From Acinetobacter colistiniresistens (GTDB lineage Bacteria > Pseudomonadota > Gammaproteobacteria > Pseudomonadales > Moraxellaceae), in NCBI RefSeq assembly GCF_024582815.1, contig NZ_CP102099.1, positions 1,116,001 through 1,180,000 of the forward strand: a stretch of 64,000 nt of DNA. The letters run 5' to 3'. The stretch's first letter is position 1; the number at the start of each line of letters is the position of its first letter. A program made the position numbers and the translations under genes. Shown piece after piece: positions 1 through 9,471 of this stretch. Below the pieces are notes generated by a model, which made no database searches, was not told where the DNA came from, and worked only from the letters and a program-made list of their open reading frames with translations.

Positions 1-1
1 C

Positions 2-706
2 ATTGTTGCCAAAGTTGCGACTAAAACCAAAATTATCGGAATTGATGCTTTTAGAAAGGTGAGATCACAGGGACAATTAGTGAGCACGGCTTATGACAGC
101 GATATTCTGGCGGGGATCAATTGGGCTGTGAATAATGCACAAACTTATAATATTAAAGCGATTAATTTAAGTTTAGGGACACCCGGGGTGAAATATACCT
201 CTGAATGCAGTAACAGTAGTTATGGCACTGCATTTGCCAATGCACGTGCAGTAGGGGTCGTGCCTGTGGTGGCTTCGGGCAATGATGCCTTTGCTGATGG
301 GATTTCTTCTCCTGCTTGTGTAGCAGGTGCAGTACGCGTAGGTGCAGTCTATGATAGCAATATTGGCGGTGTATCGTGGGGCAATCCGTTGAAGTGTTCT
401 GATCCAACCACAGCCGCGGATAAAATTACCTGCTTTAGTAATGGCGGCTCATTGGTGACTTTATTGGCACCAGGCGCGATGATTACTGCAGGCGGTGAAA
501 CTCAAGGCGGTACTTCACAGGCAGCACCGCACGTGGCAGGGGCAATTGCGTTATTACGCGCCAATGGCGTAACACCATCAGAGACTATCGATCAAACCGT
601 AAATCGTTTAAGAGTGACGGGTAAACCCATTACCGATACACGCACGGGTTTAGTGTTCCCACGTATTGATTTACTTGCTGCAACCAGTGGGCTTAGTTCA
701 AATTAA
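2..706 (+). CDS. S8 (subtilisin-like) serine protease, 3' part
   Basis: The gene enters from the left edge, and the reading frame is open from base 2. The visible 234 residues carry the C-terminal half of a subtilase domain. There is a core strand with the pattern AKIIGIDAF, the oxyanion-hole asparagine in VVASGND, and the nucleophile serine in GGTSQAAPHVAGAIALL. The catalytic Asp and His and any signal peptide lie outside the window. Five cysteines suggest disulphides and hence secretion. The protein ends shortly after the catalytic domain, with no autotransporter or PPC domain on the C-terminal side. A strong terminator follows. The family is certain; the substrate is unknown. Confidence 0.9.
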   Translation: MVAKVATKTKIIGIDAFRKVRSQGQLVSTAYDSDILAGINWAVNNAQTYNIKAINLSLGTPGVKYTSECSNSSYGTAFANARAVGVVPVVASGNDAFADGISSPACVAGAVRVGAVYDSNIGGVSWGNPLKCSDPTTAADKITCFSNGGSLVTLLAPGAMITAGGETQGGTSQAAPHVAGAIALLRANGVTPSETIDQTVNRLRVTGKPITDTRTGLVFPRIDLLAATSGLSSN

Positions 707-753
707 GGTGATTGTGTAATTAAAAGATTGATCTAAAATAGTTTAAAAGCCAT

Positions 754-791
754 AACGCGTTGCAGCTAGAGATAGATGCAACGCGTTTTTT
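754..791 (+). terminator. Rho-independent terminator of the S8 protease gene
   Basis: An 11-bp perfect stem (arms 754-764 and 777-787) with a 12-nt loop is followed by a T run. It lies 48 bases after the protease stop codon. Confidence 0.85.
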
Positions 792-794
792 TAG

Positions 795-1205
795 TTAATG
801 GCACTGTGCTAGGTTACTGGAGCTAAAATTACTTTGTAGTTTTTGAAAATTGGCTTGAGCAGTCGCATCTTGTACATCAAAGGCGGTTGCGATTGCCGGT
901 TGACCAAGAATTTTATCTTTATAGTATTGCGTTGTAGAGTTTGCTGAAATTAACCCATGTTGATTAAAGACCCAACGTTCAACTGCCTGACCACCCTCGA
1001 AATAGCCAGTAAACTCAATCAGGCAGTGATGATCATGTTTGATTAATTTTGCAATATTACCTTGCGTTGAGGGTGTCGCACCAATATTTTTCACTTGTTG
1101 TAAGGGCTGGGTGATGTTGCTCTGGGTGGAAAGTGTCGAACAAGCAGTAAAACTGATTGCACTGACGCAGCAAAGTAGACTGGTTTTGAGAGGGTGTTGG
1201 GTCAT
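795..1205 (-). CDS. Small putative lipoprotein
   Basis: This encodes a 136-residue protein with a hydrophobic leader ending in a lipobox (FTAC, Cys about residue 22). It is therefore probably an outer- or inner-membrane-anchored periplasmic lipoprotein. The ATG at 1205 was chosen over a TTG two codons upstream. The mature part has a histidine/cysteine segment (HDHHCLIEFTGYFEGG) and a lone C-terminal cysteine, which could form a disulphide. A predicted beta-rich stretch resembles small SmpA/BamE-like lipoproteins in length only. I do not recognise the family. It is convergent with the protease gene. Confidence 0.65.
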   Translation of the reverse strand: MTQHPLKTSLLCCVSAISFTACSTLSTQSNITQPLQQVKNIGATPSTQGNIAKLIKHDHHCLIEFTGYFEGGQAVERWVFNQHGLISANSTTQYYKDKILGQPAIATAFDVQDATAQANFQKLQSNFSSSNLAQCH

Positions 1206-1392
1206 ATGCAAAAATTCCGATCCTATGAATTTATGCGTTTGAGTGTGTCGGCAAAGTCGGTGAAATTCAATGAATGTTTTGAGTAAGCACTGTAAATTTA
1301 AGGCTTATTTTTAAAATCCATATTGTGCCGTTTTTATGTAGTGGTATTCGGCAGGGCTCAAGTTTGTTGATGTTGGATTAAATTTGAAGAAA

Positions 1393-1420
1393 TAAAAAAG
1401 CCTCTACGTTATCGAGGCCT
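1393..1420 (-). terminator. Terminator downstream of the 1427-1849 gene
   Basis: On the minus strand, GCCTC and GAGGC arms (1414-1418 and 1400-1404) are followed by six T residues. The hairpin starts 9 bases after the stop codon of the upstream secreted-protein gene. Confidence 0.7.
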
Positions 1421-1426
1421 TGGCAT

Positions 1427-1849
1427 TTAGTTTTTTGAGGACTGACTAAGTTCAGCACGTTCAATCGGGACATTACCCTCATTGGTCCCCACGACAGCAT
1501 CTTTGGTGTCTTGCCATTTCTTAGCCGTGTATTGTGTCGCTTTCTTGGTTTGCTCTTGCACGATTTCAGCTTGTTCAGCTGAGTATTCTTTGGTGCTTTT
1601 CCATTTTTCACTCATCTTTTGCGATGTGTTATCCGATGCACCTTGGATTGAATCGCCCAAATTCTGCATGCCTTTACCTGTTTTATAGAGCAGGATGCGC
1701 CCTAGACTTGGGTTGTCGCCATAGGGCATGGCTTTTTCAGGCACAGCATTAGAAGCAGTGCTTGTGGTGTTGGTTGTGTCTGCTGCCCATAGAGAAGACG
1801 ATGCCGCCAATGCAGTGGTTAAACATAATAGTTGTACTTTATTCATCAT
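1427..1849 (-). CDS. Secreted hypothetical protein, helical
   Basis: This 140-residue protein has a clear Sec signal peptide (Met-Met-Asn-Lys, a leucine/alanine-rich core, cleavage near SLWAAD at about residue 23). The mature part begins with a Thr/Ser/Asn-rich linker. A charged, Gln/Lys/Glu-rich stretch from about residue 65 to 120 (SEKWKSTKEYSAEQAEIVQEQ) is probably amphipathic helix or coiled coil. It is likely periplasmic. I do not recognise a named family, though similar small Acinetobacter exported proteins exist. A Shine-Dalgarno (AAGGACAG) precedes the start, and two adjacent ATG codons leave the exact start open by one residue. Confidence 0.65.
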   Translation of the reverse strand: MMNKVQLLCLTTALAASSSLWAADTTNTTSTASNAVPEKAMPYGDNPSLGRILLYKTGKGMQNLGDSIQGASDNTSQKMSEKWKSTKEYSAEQAEIVQEQTKKATQYTAKKWQDTKDAVVGTNEGNVPIERAELSQSSKN

Positions 1850-1954
1850 CTTTTCTGTCCTTTCCGCGATAGGGTCGCAATCGAGATTTTATATCTTATC
1901 GTTGGAGCGAAGAAAAGAGTGGGGATGATATGAAATTGATACGGTACGTAACCT

Positions 1955-2428
1955 TTAACTAAAACTTATGCAGAAAAAGAAGAGAAATAAAACGCCAAAA
2001 ATGCCTAAAAAAATGAAGTAATCTTGTTTACGTATATTTGCAAATCGTATAACGGATAAGTAGATTGAGCCTAAAAAGATAGATGAGAAAGTCAGGATAC
2101 AAGGGAGTGGCTGATTAAAGAGCAATACTGTATTGCCAAATAAAATAAAAATGATGCTGCTGCTGATCCAGTAGAGCGAGGAAAATAAAAATTTCTTGAG
2201 CGCTAATTGACTGACAGATTGATCTAAACGGGGTAAGACAACTGCCAAAATAATCAGTGCAATCATTCCACCCAAAATCGAAATGATCATAAAAAACAAG
2301 CCACTCATATCGGGTTTGGTTCGAATGAATGGATAGCGTTGGTAGGCTGCCCAACTGATTAAGAGTAAAGCGGCATGTATAACGGTAAGAATGAGATCGA
2401 TACGATAGTAATTTTTAGATTGAATCAT
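1955..2428 (-). CDS. Integral membrane hypothetical protein
   Basis: This encodes a 157-residue, strongly hydrophobic protein with about five predicted membrane segments (near residues 10-28, 45-67, 85-106, 108-128 and 136-155). Only short charged loops separate them. No catalytic motif or cysteine pair is visible and I do not recognise the family. The gene lies downstream of glyS on the same strand, but a terminator hairpin separates them, so it is probably transcribed on its own. The Shine-Dalgarno before the ATG is weak. Confidence 0.6.
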   Translation of the reverse strand: MIQSKNYYRIDLILTVIHAALLLISWAAYQRYPFIRTKPDMSGLFFMIISILGGMIALIILAVVLPRLDQSVSQLALKKFLFSSLYWISSSIIFILFGNTVLLFNQPLPCILTFSSIFLGSIYLSVIRFANIRKQDYFIFLGIFGVLFLFFFCISFS

Positions 2429-2448
2429 TTTTATTAATCAAAGTTCAT

Positions 2449-2475
2449 AAAAAACCTGCTATTACTAGCAGGTTT
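2449..2475 (-). terminator. Terminator of the glyQ-glyS operon
   Basis: Nine-bp arms (2452-2460 and 2467-2475) enclose a 6-nt loop. On the minus strand they lead into a T run. The hairpin lies 26 bases after the glyS stop codon. Confidence 0.85.
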
Positions 2476-2501
2476 CTTTAAGCATTCAAATAAATACAGG
2501 C

Positions 2502-4568
2502 TTAACCCTGCAATACACTTACATCTGCAATTGCCGTGAATAAATCACGCAACTGAGCCAATAAACGTAAGCGGTTGGCTTTCAATTCAGCATCATCTGC
2601 CCTCACCATTACACCTTCAAAGAAAGCATCGATTGGTGCACGAAGCGCAGCCAGCTTAGACAACGCTTCAGTGTAGTTACGTGCAGCAAGCAATGGCTGA
2701 ACCACAGGTGTGAGGGTAGACAACTCTGCATAAAGTGCTTTTTCAGCAGCTTCAACCAGATTGGCTTCAACCACAGCACCTTCAGGAGTTGCCTCTTTAG
2801 CAAGAATATTGGCAACACGCTTATTTGCCGCAGCCAATGCCGCCGCTTCTGGCAAAGTACGGAAATGGTTGACTGCAGTGACACGCTTGTCAAAATCAAG
2901 AGGAGATTTTGGTGCAAGCGCTTGAACCGCTTGAATCACATCAACCGCAACGCCTTGATCTTCATACTTGGCACGGTAACGACCTTCAAGGAATGCCACG
3001 GCATCCGCACGGGTTTTATCATGATCTTTAACCACATCGCCATAACCTTGCAAGGCAAAGTTCACTAACTCTTCGATGGTCACATCAAGTTCATTTTCGA
3101 TGATTAAACGCAAGATACCGATTGCAGAACGACGTAATGCAAATGGATCTTTCGAACCTGTTGGTGCTTGACCGATACCGAAAATACCGACCAATGTATC
3201 TAAACGATCTGCAAGGGCAATGGTGGTACCTGTCTTGGTTTGCGGCAATACATCACCAGCAAATTTCGGTAAATACTGCTCACCTAAAGCTTCGGCAACC
3301 TCAACGTTTTCACCTTCAAGGCGTGCATAGTACGTGCCTGCAATCCCTTGAAGTTCTGGGAATTCACCCACGAGTTCAGAGGTTAAGTCACATTTAGCCA
3401 GTAATGCTGCTTTCTCAGCATCAGCCACATTGGCACCCGTAATTGGAGATAATGCCACAGCCAGTTTCGCAATACGTTGTGATTTATCCCATAGCGTACC
3501 CAATTGAGCTTGGAATACCATGTTGGCTAATTTTTCTTTACGAGAGGCAAGCGGTTGCTTTTGATCTTGCAAGAAGAAGAATTCCGCATCAGACAAACGA
3601 GGGCGTACAACTTTCTCATTGCCTTCAATGATTTGAGTCGGATCTTTAGACTCAATATTTGAAATGGTAATGAAGTAAGGCTGTAATTTACCTTCGGCGT
3701 TGATTAAGCAGAAATACTTTTGGTTATCCTGCATGGTGGTAATCAAGGCTTCTTGTGGAACCGCTAAATAACGTTCTTCGAAAGTTGCACGTAAAGCTAC
3801 AGGCCATTCAACCAGACTGGTGACTTCATCAAGCAAGTCTGCTGGCACAATAGCAGTCGCATTGACTTCATCTGCCAATGTTTTGACTTGTGCTTGAATC
3901 GTCGCTTGACGCTTTTCAAAGTTTGCAACTACATATGCTTGTTCTAAAGTCACCAAGTAGTCATTTGCATGTGCCAAAGTCACGGCTTCAGGTGCATGGA
4001 AACGATGACCATAAGTCACATTACCTGCTTTGTGATCTTGAATGGTTGCTTCAACCACTTGATCATCTTTGAGCAATACCACCCATTTTACTGGACGAAC
4101 GAATTCAGTGCGGCTTGCTGCTGAACGCATACGTTTTGCGATAGGTAAGTTATCCAATGCAGTCTGTAAAATTTGTGGCAGTAAAACATCAAGGCTTTGA
4201 CCTTTGACATCTTTCAAGAAGCACACTTTTTCAACTTTACCAGCTTGGAACGTCGAAAGTTGGTCAGCCGTGATGCCTTGACCGCGCATAAAGCCTTCAA
4301 GTGCTTTGGTCGGTTTGCCTTCAGCATCATAAGCCGCTTGTACCGCAGGGCCATCAAAACGTTTTTGTGTATCTGCCTGAGCTGCATCGATATCAACAAT
4401 TTTCAATGCTAAACGACGTGGTGCAGCATAGGCTTCGATAGAGGCAAAGTTTAAGCCTGCCTCTTTTAAGCCTTTTTCAGTTTCTGCTTTAAGTGCGTCA
4501 CGCAAAGTCTTTAAGCTTTTGGGTGGAAGTTCTTCACAACCCAATTCAAATAGTACGGTATGTGTCAT
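2502..4568 (-). CDS. glyS: Glycine--tRNA ligase, beta subunit
   Basis: This is the beta subunit of the heterotetrameric (alpha2beta2) glycyl-tRNA synthetase, which recognises tRNA-Gly for charging by the alpha subunit. The 688-residue length matches E. coli GlyS (689). The N-terminus has the family start [19 protein letters not shown], and the C-terminal region has the HD-type and anticodon-binding sequence expected. I chose the ATG at 4568 over the one at 4574. It overlaps the stop of the preceding gene in an ATGA arrangement, has better Shine-Dalgarno spacing, and gives the usual N-terminus. A small gene of unknown function separates it from glyQ. The overlap implies translational coupling to that gene. 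Confidence 0.97.
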   Translation of the reverse strand: MTHTVLFELGCEELPPKSLKTLRDALKAETEKGLKEAGLNFASIEAYAAPRRLALKIVDIDAAQADTQKRFDGPAVQAAYDAEGKPTKALEGFMRGQGITADQLSTFQAGKVEKVCFLKDVKGQSLDVLLPQILQTALDNLPIAKRMRSAASRTEFVRPVKWVVLLKDDQVVEATIQDHKAGNVTYGHRFHAPEAVTLAHANDYLVTLEQAYVVANFEKRQATIQAQVKTLADEVNATAIVPADLLDEVTSLVEWPVALRATFEERYLAVPQEALITTMQDNQKYFCLINAEGKLQPYFITISNIESKDPTQIIEGNEKVVRPRLSDAEFFFLQDQKQPLASRKEKLANMVFQAQLGTLWDKSQRIAKLAVALSPITGANVADAEKAALLAKCDLTSELVGEFPELQGIAGTYYARLEGENVEVAEALGEQYLPKFAGDVLPQTKTGTTIALADRLDTLVGIFGIGQAPTGSKDPFALRRSAIGILRLIIENELDVTIEELVNFALQGYGDVVKDHDKTRADAVAFLEGRYRAKYEDQGVAVDVIQAVQALAPKSPLDFDKRVTAVNHFRTLPEAAALAAANKRVANILAKEATPEGAVVEANLVEAAEKALYAELSTLTPVVQPLLAARNYTEALSKLAALRAPIDAFFEGVMVRADDAELKANRLRLLAQLRDLFTAIADVSVLQG

Positions 4569-5041
4569 TTCCATGTATCCGAAAAAATATGGTGTGGCTG
4601 TACAAAGTTGGTTTGGGGTGGAAAATCCGTTTCATCTTTGGGTAGGTATCCCCAAATCCGAATGACATCTTCACGTTGTTCAAACTCTAAACCAATCTTT
4701 ACCAATAAATTTTTAAATCGAGCCGAGTGGTCAATGATTTTTTTATGTCCCCAAGGCTTTTCAATCTGATGCTCTAATGTACTTAAGTCTAGCCATAACA
4801 CCCCTGCGAATGGATAGGGTAAATGACCAAACCACTCAACATCCCAATTGCTGATAAATTTATTACTGATCCAGCAATAACGATAACTAGGACTCCAGTC
4901 GTCATTTTGCATAAATGTGATCAGCTCAGACCACTTGGTATTGTTGGCAGCACTCACCCATTGACCATTTTTAACGGCATTGGCAATACTTTGCTGCTGA
5001 TCGTCAATACCATAATGGACAATAGAGTGAGGATTTTGCAT
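4565..5041 (-). CDS. Uncharacterised protein between glyQ and glyS (DUF6678-like?)
   Basis: This is a 158-residue soluble protein, unusually rich in tryptophan ([33 protein letters not shown]). It has no signal peptide or membrane segment. The NNTKW start of the conserved part and the later WD-EWF...WLDL pattern remind me of the DUF6678 family, but this is from memory and unverified. It begins 13 bases after the glyQ stop and overlaps the glyS start by four bases, so it must be co-translated with the synthetase subunits. Codon use looks ordinary. It could be a recent insertion or a lineage-specific accessory; nothing shows a role in aminoacylation. Confidence 0.8.
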   Translation of the reverse strand: MQNPHSIVHYGIDDQQQSIANAVKNGQWVSAANNTKWSELITFMQNDDWSPSYRYCWISNKFISNWDVEWFGHLPYPFAGVLWLDLSTLEHQIEKPWGHKKIIDHSARFKNLLVKIGLEFEQREDVIRIWGYLPKDETDFPPQTNFVQPHHIFSDTWK

Positions 5042-5054
5042 CAGAAAAACAACT

Positions 5055-6032
5055 TTAGTCTTTTGCTTTTAATGAAGCTTCTGCTTCAACTTGTGCTTTA
5101 AGTTGAGCCAATACTTCATCGCGCAAATGTGGTTCTGCCATTGGGAAACCAAGTTTCGCGCGGGCCGCCACATAACTTTGAGCAATTGAACGCGCCAAAG
5201 TACGGACACGTAAAATATAACGTTGACGTTCAGTTACCGAAATCGCACCACGGGCATCCAACAAGTTAAAGCAATGCGATGCTTTGATCACTTGCTCGTA
5301 AGCAGGAAGTGGCAATTCAGCTTCGATTAAACGAGACGCTTCAGCTTCATAGAAGTCAAACAATTCAAACATTTTATCGACTGGCGCGTATTCGAAGTTA
5401 TAGGTTGATTGCTCAACTTCGTTTTGATGGAATACATCACCATAAGTTACGGTACCGAATTGACCTTTGGTCCAAACCAGATCGTAAACTGAGTCTACAC
5501 CTTGCAGGTACATCGCCAGACGTTCTAGGCCGTAAGTGATTTCACCCGTAACTGGGTAACATTCAATACCACCAACTTGCTGGAAGTAAGTGAACTGTGT
5601 CACTTCCATACCATTTAACCAAACTTCCCAACCTAAGCCCCATGCGCCAAGGGTTGGAGATTCCCAGTTGTCTTCAACGAAACGAATATCGTGAGTGAGG
5701 GTATCAATTCCGATGGCTTTTAATGAATCAAGATAAAGCTGCTGGATATTGTCTGGGTTTGGCTTAAGTACCACTTGGAACTGATAGTAGTGTTGTAAAC
5801 GGTTCGGGTTCTCGCCATAACGACCGTCTTTCGGACGACGTGATGGTTGAACATAAGCCGCGTTCCAGGTTTCTGGCCCCAATGCACGTAAGAAGGTTGC
5901 AGTGTGGAAAGTACCTGCGCCCATTTCCATATCATATGGTTGTAATACGACGCAGCCTTGCTCCGCCCAATAGTTTTGTAGGGCAAGAATTAAGCCCTGA
6001 AAGGTATCAATATGCGATATAGCACGACTCAT
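5055..6032 (-). CDS. glyQ: Glycine--tRNA ligase, alpha subunit
   Basis: This is the catalytic alpha subunit of bacterial glycyl-tRNA synthetase, a class II enzyme that forms glycyl-adenylate and transfers glycine to tRNA-Gly. The 325 residues include the family signatures [20 protein letters not shown] near the N-terminus, [19 protein letters not shown], the motif-2-like [16 protein letters not shown] and a motif-3 region [14 protein letters not shown]. The start at 6032 ([11 protein letters not shown]) was preferred over one eight codons upstream because it matches the family length. It heads the operon glyQ, unknown gene, glyS. Confidence 0.97.
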   Translation of the reverse strand: MSRAISHIDTFQGLILALQNYWAEQGCVVLQPYDMEMGAGTFHTATFLRALGPETWNAAYVQPSRRPKDGRYGENPNRLQHYYQFQVVLKPNPDNIQQLYLDSLKAIGIDTLTHDIRFVEDNWESPTLGAWGLGWEVWLNGMEVTQFTYFQQVGGIECYPVTGEITYGLERLAMYLQGVDSVYDLVWTKGQFGTVTYGDVFHQNEVEQSTYNFEYAPVDKMFELFDFYEAEASRLIEAELPLPAYEQVIKASHCFNLLDARGAISVTERQRYILRVRTLARSIAQSYVAARAKLGFPMAEPHLRDEVLAQLKAQVEAEASLKAKD

Positions 6033-6144
6033 GGTGCATCCACTGGAATCAAACAAAAATTGTGCTTAAGTATAAGGATTTTGTAGAGGAGTGGCAAAGG
6101 CTTCTAGCACTTCGCCAGCAAGTTCTGATCAGAAATAAAAAAAG

Positions 6145-6555
6145 TTATTTTATTCCGCATTCATTTCTACTTTTGGCAGAGAGCAAACCTTTCATATAGG
6201 TAATTTCTTGGTTAATTTTCATTTGTTGAATGTATTCTTCTATCTGTTGATCGGCAGTTGAACTTTGAGAGGGGGTTATGGATGGATTTCTCGGTGTATT
6301 ATCATCGACTAAAAATGCCTTACCCTCCATGAACCCCCAGTTTTTATTGATTTCATTTCCATCTTCAAGAATTGCTGATGTCTGTAAAAAACATGTTCTG
6401 TCATATTTAATTAAAGTAAATGCTTTTATAAAATATGGGCTTTGAGTGGATTGAAAAGTCCTTACTTCGATGAATTCGGGCTCATTTCTAGAGCTACAGG
6501 CGGCTAGTAGGAAGGTTAAAAATAAGCTCGGCAATAAAGATAAAAAATTGTACAT
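6145..6555 (-). CDS. Putative lipoprotein
   Basis: This encodes a 136-residue protein with a hydrophobic N-terminal leader and a lipobox LAAC (Cys about residue 20), so it is probably lipid-anchored in the periplasm. The mature part has two further cysteines (near residues 55 and 133), possibly disulphide-linked. A proline/serine-rich stretch near residue 88 is followed by a charged helix. I do not recognise the family. The gene lies upstream of glyQ on the same strand, about 110 bases apart, with no obvious terminator between them. The Shine-Dalgarno is weak. Confidence 0.6.
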   Translation of the reverse strand: MYNFLSLLPSLFLTFLLAACSSRNEPEFIEVRTFQSTQSPYFIKAFTLIKYDRTCFLQTSAILEDGNEINKNWGFMEGKAFLVDDNTPRNPSITPSQSSTADQQIEEYIQQMKINQEITYMKGLLSAKSRNECGIK

Positions 6556-6746
6556 GAGATGGAAGAAATAAAGTTTTCTTCATTTTATTATAGATAGATT
6601 ATATTCCCTTCAAATCAACAATCTGTACTGAAGAGGAAAATCCTCACGTCAGCTCATGACGTATTGCATCTCACATGCTCTTAATTTCACAACTTTGAAA
6701 TGTTAATTTTTAAACGATATCCTCTGTTTTCTTCAGGTCGTTTGAA

Positions 6747-8009
6747 ATGTCTGATCGCATTCGTGAAAAGCTGCAAATTTTAGCGGACGCTGCCAAATAT
6801 GATGTGTCCTGTTCATCCAGCGGCAGTGACCGTAAAAATAAAGATAAAGGTCTGGGTGACGCCAGTCGGGCAGGGATTTGTCACAGCTATACTGAAGATG
6901 GACGCTGTGTTTCTCTGCTAAAAATCCTGTTCAGCAATGTCTGTATTTTTGACTGTGCCTATTGTGTGTCACGCCGTTCCAATGATGTGAAACGGGCCGC
7001 ATTTACGGTGCAGGAAGTGGTTGACTTGACCATTAATTTCTATCGACGAAATTATATTGAAGGATTATTTCTCAGTTCAGGCATTTTCAAATCCGCCGAC
7101 CATACCATGGAACGGATGCTGCAAGTGGTGAAGAAACTACGCCTAGAAGAAAACTTTAATGGCTATATTCATCTTAAAACCATTCCAGGTGCTTCCCCTG
7201 AATTGATTCATGAAGCAGGTCTATATGCAGATCGGATGAGTATTAATTTAGAAATGCCTACCGAGGTTGGTTTAAAAGCCTTTGCGCCTGAAAAATCACA
7301 TCAAGAAGTACAAAAAGATTTGGGGCTGGTTCGGGATCGCTTGATTCAGCTTAAAGATGAGCGTCAAATTATCAAGCATGTGCCGAAATATGTCCCAGCA
7401 GGGCAAACTACGCAGATGGTGGTAGGTGCACATCAGGAAACCGATCAGGATGTACTGTTTATGGCAGATCGGCACTACAAAGAATTTAAGTTAAAACGGG
7501 TCTATTTCTCAGGCTATATCCCGATTAATACCGAGAATAATTATCTACCTGCGGTGGGTTCTGCACCGCCTTTGCTACGAGAAAATCGACTGTATCAGAG
7601 TGATTGGTTGATGCGTTTTTATGGTTTTCAGGTCAATGAAATCGTGAATGAGCGCTTCCCGCATCTGGACTTGGATGTTGACCCGAAACTGAGTTGGGCC
7701 TTACGTCATCCTGAGCAGTTTCCGGTAGATTTAAATCGTGCTGATTACTTTATGATTTTGCGCGTGCCCGGCATCGGGGTGAAATCCGCTAAGAAAATTG
7801 TGCATGCCCGTCGTTTTGGCAAAATCCATATCGACTTGTTAAAGCAATTAGGTGTAGCTTATTCCCGTGCGCAATATTTTATTCGTTGTGAAGACAGTCC
7901 ACGTTTCCAGAAGGAACTTTCTTCTGGTTTTATCCGTCAGCAAATTTTGACCCAAGGTTCATCTAAATATATCAAGCCACTGTCTCCACAGCTGAGTTTG
8001 GGGTTTTAG
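6747..8009 (+). CDS. Putative DNA modification/repair radical SAM protein
   Basis: The radical-SAM cluster motif CX3CX2C is at Cys66, Cys70 and Cys73 (CIFDCAYC). The rest of a TIM-barrel follows, then a helix-hairpin-helix near residue 340 (VPGIGVKSAKKIV), a DNA-binding element. The 420-residue layout fits the family annotated as 'putative DNA modification/repair radical SAM protein' (TIGR03916), related at a distance to spore photoproduct lyase. Its substrate is not established. The next gene starts two bases after the stop and encodes the usual partner (DUF4130/TIGR03915), so the two form an operon. An AGG Shine-Dalgarno precedes the ATG. The family assignment comes from memory of motif and partner. 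Confidence 0.88.
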   Translation: MSDRIREKLQILADAAKYDVSCSSSGSDRKNKDKGLGDASRAGICHSYTEDGRCVSLLKILFSNVCIFDCAYCVSRRSNDVKRAAFTVQEVVDLTINFYRRNYIEGLFLSSGIFKSADHTMERMLQVVKKLRLEENFNGYIHLKTIPGASPELIHEAGLYADRMSINLEMPTEVGLKAFAPEKSHQEVQKDLGLVRDRLIQLKDERQIIKHVPKYVPAGQTTQMVVGAHQETDQDVLFMADRHYKEFKLKRVYFSGYIPINTENNYLPAVGSAPPLLRENRLYQSDWLMRFYGFQVNEIVNERFPHLDLDVDPKLSWALRHPEQFPVDLNRADYFMILRVPGIGVKSAKKIVHARRFGKIHIDLLKQLGVAYSRAQYFIRCEDSPRFQKELSSGFIRQQILTQGSSKYIKPLSPQLSLGF

Positions 8010-8011
8010 TA

Positions 8012-8803
8012 ATGTTGACTCAGAAACTCAATTATTGTTTTGATGGCTCAATGCTGGGGTTGCTGAGTTGTGTATTTCGCGCATTTCAGTTCAAAGAGTT
8101 TGATGTGCAACTTTGTTTACTGGGTGAGACACAACATGGCTTATTTTCCGAGGTTATTGATGTGTCCAATCATGAGCAACATGCCCAACGGGTGTGGTCT
8201 GCCTTACAACAAAAGCTTTCCCCAGCTGCGCTAAAGCAGATTTATTTTGCCTCCTTGTCTGAGTCACTAGAGGCCTATCAGCATCTTTTTAATTATTGCA
8301 TCTATGTGTTTCAGCAGTCCTATTCGGTTGAAAAAGACTATTTACATCCCAGTGTGTTGGCGATTTCACAGTGGACCAAAAAAGTTGGGCGCGAAAAGCA
8401 TAGGATGGAGGCTTTTATCCGTTTTAAGAAAAGCACAGATGGGTTATTTTTGAGTTTAGTCCGTCCCGATTTTAATGTGTTGCCTTTGATTCAGCCACAT
8501 TTTAAACGGCGCTATCAGGATCAGCGCTGGCTGATTTATGATGAACAACGTAACTATGGTCTTTATTACGATCTCAAGCAAATTCATGAGGTCGTTATGG
8601 ATGCTGATAAGATTGATCGCAATCTGCAAAAGGGCGGTAGCCAAAGTTTTCAGTTAGAGTTGGATGAGCAAGAGATCTTATATGATCAGCTTTGGAAGGA
8701 TTATTTTCAGAGTATCAATATTAAAGAACGGCAGAATATTAAATTGCATGTGCAATATCTGCCGAAACGCTATTGGCGTTATCTGAATGAAAAATATGTT
8801 TAG
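8012..8803 (+). CDS. DUF4130 / TIGR03915 putative DNA metabolism protein
   Basis: This is a 263-residue soluble protein with the family's N-terminal pattern (YCFDGSMLGLLSCVFRAF) and the central KVGREKHRMEAFIRF segment. These mark the DUF4130 family that accompanies the radical-SAM protein encoded just upstream. The start ATG lies two bases after that stop, implying translational coupling. In other bacteria this domain is found fused to a uracil-DNA-glycosylase-like (UdgX-type) domain; here it stands alone. No enzymatic activity has been firmly assigned to the family as far as I know. Nucleic-acid damage handling is an inference from association. Confidence 0.85.
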   Translation: MLTQKLNYCFDGSMLGLLSCVFRAFQFKEFDVQLCLLGETQHGLFSEVIDVSNHEQHAQRVWSALQQKLSPAALKQIYFASLSESLEAYQHLFNYCIYVFQQSYSVEKDYLHPSVLAISQWTKKVGREKHRMEAFIRFKKSTDGLFLSLVRPDFNVLPLIQPHFKRRYQDQRWLIYDEQRNYGLYYDLKQIHEVVMDADKIDRNLQKGGSQSFQLELDEQEILYDQLWKDYFQSINIKERQNIKLHVQYLPKRYWRYLNEKYV

Positions 8804-8933
8804 CTTAGTTGGATCCTTGCAAAATAGATTGCATCACAACCATGACCAGCCGTATGTGGAAGAATAAAAATCAGCATCGGCATAATTTTTGATTATGATT
8901 TGAATAGATGACAAAAAATAAAAGAGCCAATCA

Positions 8934-9350
8934 ATGACAAAATTAATGTTTAAAGTCGCATTACTGATCATGACCTGTTTGAGTGGTAATGTATTGGCTA
9001 AAGCGCAGGATAAAGTAACAGATCCCTATAGCCAATGTGTTGATGACACCATTCAAGAATTAAAGTTGGGTAACATCAACAATGCAGTGGTGGAAATCTG
9101 CAGTACCAGAACTAAAACCTTATATGCCAAACAGATCGTACAGTTATTGGATCAAATTAAGAAACAGAGTCAGGAATACAAGCAGCCTGAACGTTATAAC
9201 GACATTATGAAATCGCAGCAACTCTGGAAAAATTTTGTGGATCAGGAATGCCGAAATGCGGGTGCTTATATCGGTTCGCCGATGTATGAATTTTGTCCGA
9301 TGCAAAAATATGCTGAGCGATTGGAACAGCTAAAAGAATATTTAAATTGA
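8934..9350 (+). CDS. Secreted protein, LprI/DUF1311-like
   Basis: This 138-residue protein has a Sec signal peptide (cleavage near VLAKA, residue 23). Its C-terminal half has the spaced pattern W-x3-VDQEC...GS...C...YAERLEQLKEY, typical of DUF1311 (LprI-like) periplasmic proteins. Four cysteines (around residues 35, 56, 102 and 121) could form two disulphides. Some LprI proteins inhibit lysozyme, but the role here is not shown. It is a single gene with no clear operon partner. Confidence 0.7.
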   Translation: MTKLMFKVALLIMTCLSGNVLAKAQDKVTDPYSQCVDDTIQELKLGNINNAVVEICSTRTKTLYAKQIVQLLDQIKKQSQEYKQPERYNDIMKSQQLWKNFVDQECRNAGAYIGSPMYEFCPMQKYAERLEQLKEYLN

Positions 9351-9471
9351 TCAGCTTTCTTATTTAATCGTTTTAGTCATGACTTAAAACTGTAATTTAA
9401 ATACACCTTAAGCTTGAGTAGGCGTATACTGCTGCATCGAATAAAACAACACGATTCCAGCAAGGTGCATT

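Noticed and set aside
2502..4574. GlyS start at 4574
   Set aside because: The ATG six bases downstream has better ribosome-binding spacing, overlaps the upstream stop and gives the usual start of the family.
4823..5101. Plus-strand frame of 92 residues opposite the glyQ-glyS gap
   Set aside because: Antisense to the better-supported 158-residue gene, which is coupled to glyS.
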